From Comamonadaceae bacterium G21597-S1 (lineage in GTDB: Bacteria; Pseudomonadota; Gammaproteobacteria; Burkholderiales; Burkholderiaceae_C), in assembly GCA_027214345.1 (NCBI GenBank), contig JAPWHR010000027.1:1-39237 (forward strand): 39,237 bases of DNA, read 5' to 3'. The translations under genes and the position numbers were made by a program. The notes beneath the pieces are model-generated. The model made no database searches and had not been told where the DNA came from. It saw only the letters and a list, made by a program, of their open reading frames with translations. Shown in pieces: positions 36,870 through 39,237 of this stretch. How positions within the stretch are numbered: position 1 is the stretch's first letter; each line of letters begins with the position of its first letter.

Positions 36870-38000
36870 ATGACCATCAAGAAAACCCTGCTGGCCCTGG
36901 CCATCGCCGCTGCGAGTACCGCAGCACTGGCCGACATCCGGATCGGCGTCAGCCTGGCACTGACCGGGCCCGGCTCCGGCCTGGGCATTCCGATGCAGAA
37001 GCAGCTCGAGCTGTTCCCCAAGACGATCGCCGGAGAAAAAGTCATCCTGGAGATCCTCGATGACGCCACCGACCCCGGCAAGGGCGCGGCAAACGCGCGG
37101 CGCTTCGTCACCGAGGACAAGGTCGACGTCATCTTTGGCTCGTGCATCACCGCCGTCGCAGCGGCGATGACCGACATCGCGGCCGAAGCCGGCACGGTCC
37201 AGGTCGCTGGCTCGCCGGTCGGTGTGCCCCCGGGCAAGGACAAGTGGCTGTTCCGCCTGCCGCAGTCCAATACCGTGATGGGGCACGCCGTGATCGAGCA
37301 CATGAAGGCCCATGGCATCAAGACCATCGGATTCCTCGGCTATACCGACGCCTACGGCCAGCAGTGGCTCGACGCCATCGGCCCATTGCTGGACAAGGCC
37401 GGCATCAAGCTCGTGGCCACCGAGCGTTTTGCGCGTCCGGATACCAGCGTGACGCCGCAGGCGCTCAAGCTCACCTCCGCCAGCCCCGACGCCATCCTGG
37501 TCGTGGCCTCCGGCTCCGGCGCTGCGATGCCACAGCTGGCGCTGATCGACCGCGGCTACAAGGGCAAGATCTACCAGACCCACGCCGCCGCCACACCTGA
37601 CCTGATCCGCCTGGGCGGCAAGGCCGTCGAAGGGACCTACGTCGTGTCCGGCCCGGCGCTGCTCGGCGACCAATTGCCCGACACGCATCCGTCCAAGAAG
37701 CTGGCGATCGACTTCGTGACCAAGTTCGAACAGAAGTTCGGCGCCAATACGCGCAACCAGTTCGCCGGCCATTCCTACGATTTCCAGGTCGCGATGGAAA
37801 AAGCCGTCCCGCTGGCACTGAAGAAGGCCAAACCCGGCACGCCGGAGTTCCGCGCCGCATTGCGCGACGCGTTCGAGACGATGGGCCGCACCGTGTTCTC
37901 GCACGGCGTGATGAACTGGACGCCGGCCGACCACTGGGGCTACACGATGGAAACCGGCGTGATGACGAAGGTCGTCGACGGCAGGTTCAAGGTCGAATAA
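36870..38000 (+). CDS. Liv-type ABC transporter substrate-binding protein
   Basis: This 376-residue periplasmic binding protein has a signal peptide (MTIKKTLLALAIAAASTAALA, cleaved after residue 21). The mature part is a type I periplasmic-binding fold: DIRIGVSLALTGPGSGLG, DDATDPGKGAANARRFVTEDKVDVIFGSC, FLGYTDAYGQQWLDAI, FAGHSYD. The family transports branched-chain amino acids but also many aromatic acids; the catabolic operon points to a phenylpropenoate or benzoate-type ligand, which is inferred. AGGAGAC lies 4 bases before the ATG. It starts 56 bases after the thioesterase gene. A GC-rich hairpin follows its stop, likely limiting read-through into the permease gene. Confidence 0.93.
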   Translation: MTIKKTLLALAIAAASTAALADIRIGVSLALTGPGSGLGIPMQKQLELFPKTIAGEKVILEILDDATDPGKGAANARRFVTEDKVDVIFGSCITAVAAAMTDIAAEAGTVQVAGSPVGVPPGKDKWLFRLPQSNTVMGHAVIEHMKAHGIKTIGFLGYTDAYGQQWLDAIGPLLDKAGIKLVATERFARPDTSVTPQALKLTSASPDAILVVASGSGAAMPQLALIDRGYKGKIYQTHAAATPDLIRLGGKAVEGTYVVSGPALLGDQLPDTHPSKKLAIDFVTKFEQKFGANTRNQFAGHSYDFQVAMEKAVPLALKKAKPGTPEFRAALRDAFETMGRTVFSHGVMNWTPADHWGYTMETGVMTKVVDGRFKVE

Positions 38001-38016
38001 ACGCTGTCTGTTGCCA

Positions 38017-38045
38017 TCCGCCGCGGCGCCGGTCCCCGCGGCGGA
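38017..38045 (+). terminator. Hairpin between binding-protein and permease genes
   Basis: TCCGCCGCGG (38017-38026) pairs perfectly with CCGCGGCGGA (38036-38045) around a 9-base loop. There is no T tract, so it is more likely an attenuator or an mRNA-stabilising hairpin that keeps the binding protein more abundant than the permease, common in ABC operons. Confidence 0.5.
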
Positions 38046-38120
38046 CCTTCCACGGCGCGCCGCGTTACGCGCGGAACGCCGGCTGCGGCAAGCGCCGCTC
38101 CTTATTCTTCAAGGTACCCC

Positions 38121-39161
38121 ATGGACTCCTCCATCGCCAGCATCCTGCTGCTGGACGGTGTGACCAACGGCGCGATCTACGCGCTGCTCGGGCTCGCAAC
38201 CGTCCTGGTGTTCACCGTGACGCGGGTGATCTTCATTCCGCAAGGTGAATTCGTCGCCTACGGTGCACTCACGCTGGCCATGCTGCAGACCGGCAAGACG
38301 CCGGGAACCGTGTGGTTGCTGCTGATCCTGGCCGGCACCGCCGCGTTGATGGAATGGTTCGGCCAATGGCGCCACCACGGCCATTTCCTGCGCGCCGGGC
38401 GATCTGCGCTGGGCATGCTGGCATTCCCGGTCATCGTCTGTCTGCTCGCGATCTGGGCCGCACCGCAGCAGTTCCCGCTGTGGGTCCAGGCTTTGCTGAG
38501 CGTGATCATTGTTACCGCGTACGGCCCCCTGGTCTACCGGGTGGCCTACCAGTCGCTGGAATCCGCGACGCCGCTGGTGCTGCTCATCGTCTCGGTCGGC
38601 GTGCATTTCGCGATGACCGGCCTGGGCCTGCTCTTCTTCGGCGCCGAAGGTTTCCGCAACCCCAGCTTCTGGGATATCCGCATACCGCTGGGCCCGGTGA
38701 CGTTCAAGGGCCAGACCATCATCATCTTCCTGGTGTCGATCGCGCTGATCGTGCTGCTGTGGCTGTATTTCGAGAAGTCACTGCGCGGCAAGGCGCTGCG
38801 CGCAACCGCCGTCAACCGCACCGGCGCCCGGCTCATGGGCATCTCCAGCCAGGCGGCCGGCCAGCTGACCTTCCTGATGGCCGCGCTGATCGGCGCCTTG
38901 TCGGGCCTGCTGATCGGCCCTACCACCACGGTGTTCTACGACTCCGGCTTCCTGATCGGCCTCAAGGGATTCGTGGCCGCCGTCGTGGCCGGCCTGTCGA
39001 GTTACCCCGGTGCGTTGCTCGGCGCGCTGTTCGTCGGCATCGTCGAGGCCTTCGGCGCGTTCTGGGCCAGCGCCTTCAAGGAGGTGATCGTGTTCACGCT
39101 GGTATTGCCGGTGTTGCTGATCCGGTCATTGCGCAGCGGCCATTCGGACGAGGAGCATTAG
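38121..39161 (+). CDS. Liv-type ABC transporter permease (LivH family)
   Basis: This 346-residue integral membrane protein has about eight to nine hydrophobic segments. [33 protein letters not shown] near the start is the LivH signature. [22 protein letters not shown] (about residue 225-246) is the coupling loop that contacts the ATPase. It ends with [29 protein letters not shown]. It is longer than the usual 300 or so residues because of an added segment around 75-115 ([20 protein letters not shown]) after the second helix. AAGG precedes the ATG. It works with the binding protein upstream and the gene starting at its end. Confidence 0.92.
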   Translation: MDSSIASILLLDGVTNGAIYALLGLATVLVFTVTRVIFIPQGEFVAYGALTLAMLQTGKTPGTVWLLLILAGTAALMEWFGQWRHHGHFLRAGRSALGMLAFPVIVCLLAIWAAPQQFPLWVQALLSVIIVTAYGPLVYRVAYQSLESATPLVLLIVSVGVHFAMTGLGLLFFGAEGFRNPSFWDIRIPLGPVTFKGQTIIIFLVSIALIVLLWLYFEKSLRGKALRATAVNRTGARLMGISSQAAGQLTFLMAALIGALSGLLIGPTTTVFYDSGFLIGLKGFVAAVVAGLSSYPGALLGALFVGIVEAFGAFWASAFKEVIVFTLVLPVLLIRSLRSGHSDEEH

Positions 39162-39162
39162 G

Positions 39163-39237
39163 ATGAAGGACGCCCCCCGTCTGTCCGGTCGCACTGCGTG
39201 TCGACCGTCCGAACCCCCCACTGGGGGGCGGGCCGGC
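39163..39237 (+). CDS. Start of the next operon gene (probably ABC permease), cut by window end
   Basis: ATG at 39163 follows the LivH stop by one base and has AGGAG 7 bases upstream. The 25 visible codons read MKDAPRLSGRTACRPSEPPT and run open to the window end. The gene order predicts a LivM-type permease, but this stretch is not hydrophobic and I do not recognise it, so the identity is inferred only from position. Confidence 0.5.
   Translation, partial: MKDAPRLSGRTACRPSEPPTGGRAG
39214..39228. repeat. C6/G6 hairpin near the window end
   Basis: CCCCCC (39214-39219) and GGGGGG (39223-39228) form a six-base-pair stem with a three-base loop, within the reading frame of the partial gene. Similar C-run/G-run hairpins occur widely in Burkholderiales genomes; its role is unclear. 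Confidence 0.5.

Overview
The window looks like a chromosomal segment of a GC-rich betaproteobacterium, most likely Burkholderiales and possibly near the Alcaligenaceae. The reasons are a Bug/TctC-type periplasmic receptor, a DUF3563-like small protein, a YihG-type acyltransferase, and feruloyl-CoA synthase and Liv-type transporter genes of the kind common in that order. No tRNA, rRNA, CRISPR array, transposase or integrase is visible.

Region 1 (1-2237) differs from the rest. Its base composition is visibly more AT-rich and it reads as a piece of an integron gene-cassette array without an integrase in view. Three attC-like sites (about 10-107, 1680-1736 and 2171-2237) flank two cassettes. The first cassette carries two unrecognised genes in tandem: a 185-residue protein with a HEPN-like R-x5-H motif and a 323-residue protein with a PD-(D/E)XK nuclease signature. 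The second encodes a small four-helix membrane protein. The two-gene cassette is the best candidate here for an undescribed system, possibly defence or toxin related.

Region 2 (2352-11545) is ordinary chromosome: an M20 metallopeptidase with a GNAT acetyltransferase, an exported alpha/beta hydrolase that lacks its nucleophilic serine, a DUF6351 lipoprotein, an M81 metallopeptidase, a crotonase lacking the hydratase glutamates, and a YihG-like acyltransferase.

Region 3 (11522-20021, minus strand) is an apparent three-gene operon: a LuxR-type response regulator, a hybrid histidine kinase, and a 2036-residue protein joining a GMC oxidoreductase (with a four-cysteine cluster motif), an alpha/beta hydrolase (with a probable cysteine nucleophile) and a PhoD-like phosphatase.

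Region 4 (20292-27462) holds a lipoprotein MsrA, then a LacI-type repressor divergent from a TctC receptor, an N-acyl-D-amino-acid deacylase and an SDR. A promoter and a GntR-like operator lie in the divergent gap. Small genes follow: a DUF3563-like protein, an unknown 66-residue protein, a thioredoxin and YegP.

Region 5 (27657-31265) encodes branched-chain 2-oxoacid dehydrogenase E1-alpha, E1-beta and E2, with no E3 beside them.

Region 6 (31473-39237) is a catabolic operon: enoyl-CoA hydratase, feruloyl-CoA-synthase-like ligase, thiolase, 3-hydroxyacyl-CoA-dehydrogenase-like SDR, 4-hydroxybenzoyl-CoA-type thioesterase, then a Liv-type binding protein, a permease and the start of another gene. 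Together they would take up a phenylpropenoid-like acid, activate it with CoA, shorten the side chain by beta-oxidation and release the aromatic acid. A palindromic operator-like cluster and a -10 box precede the operon.
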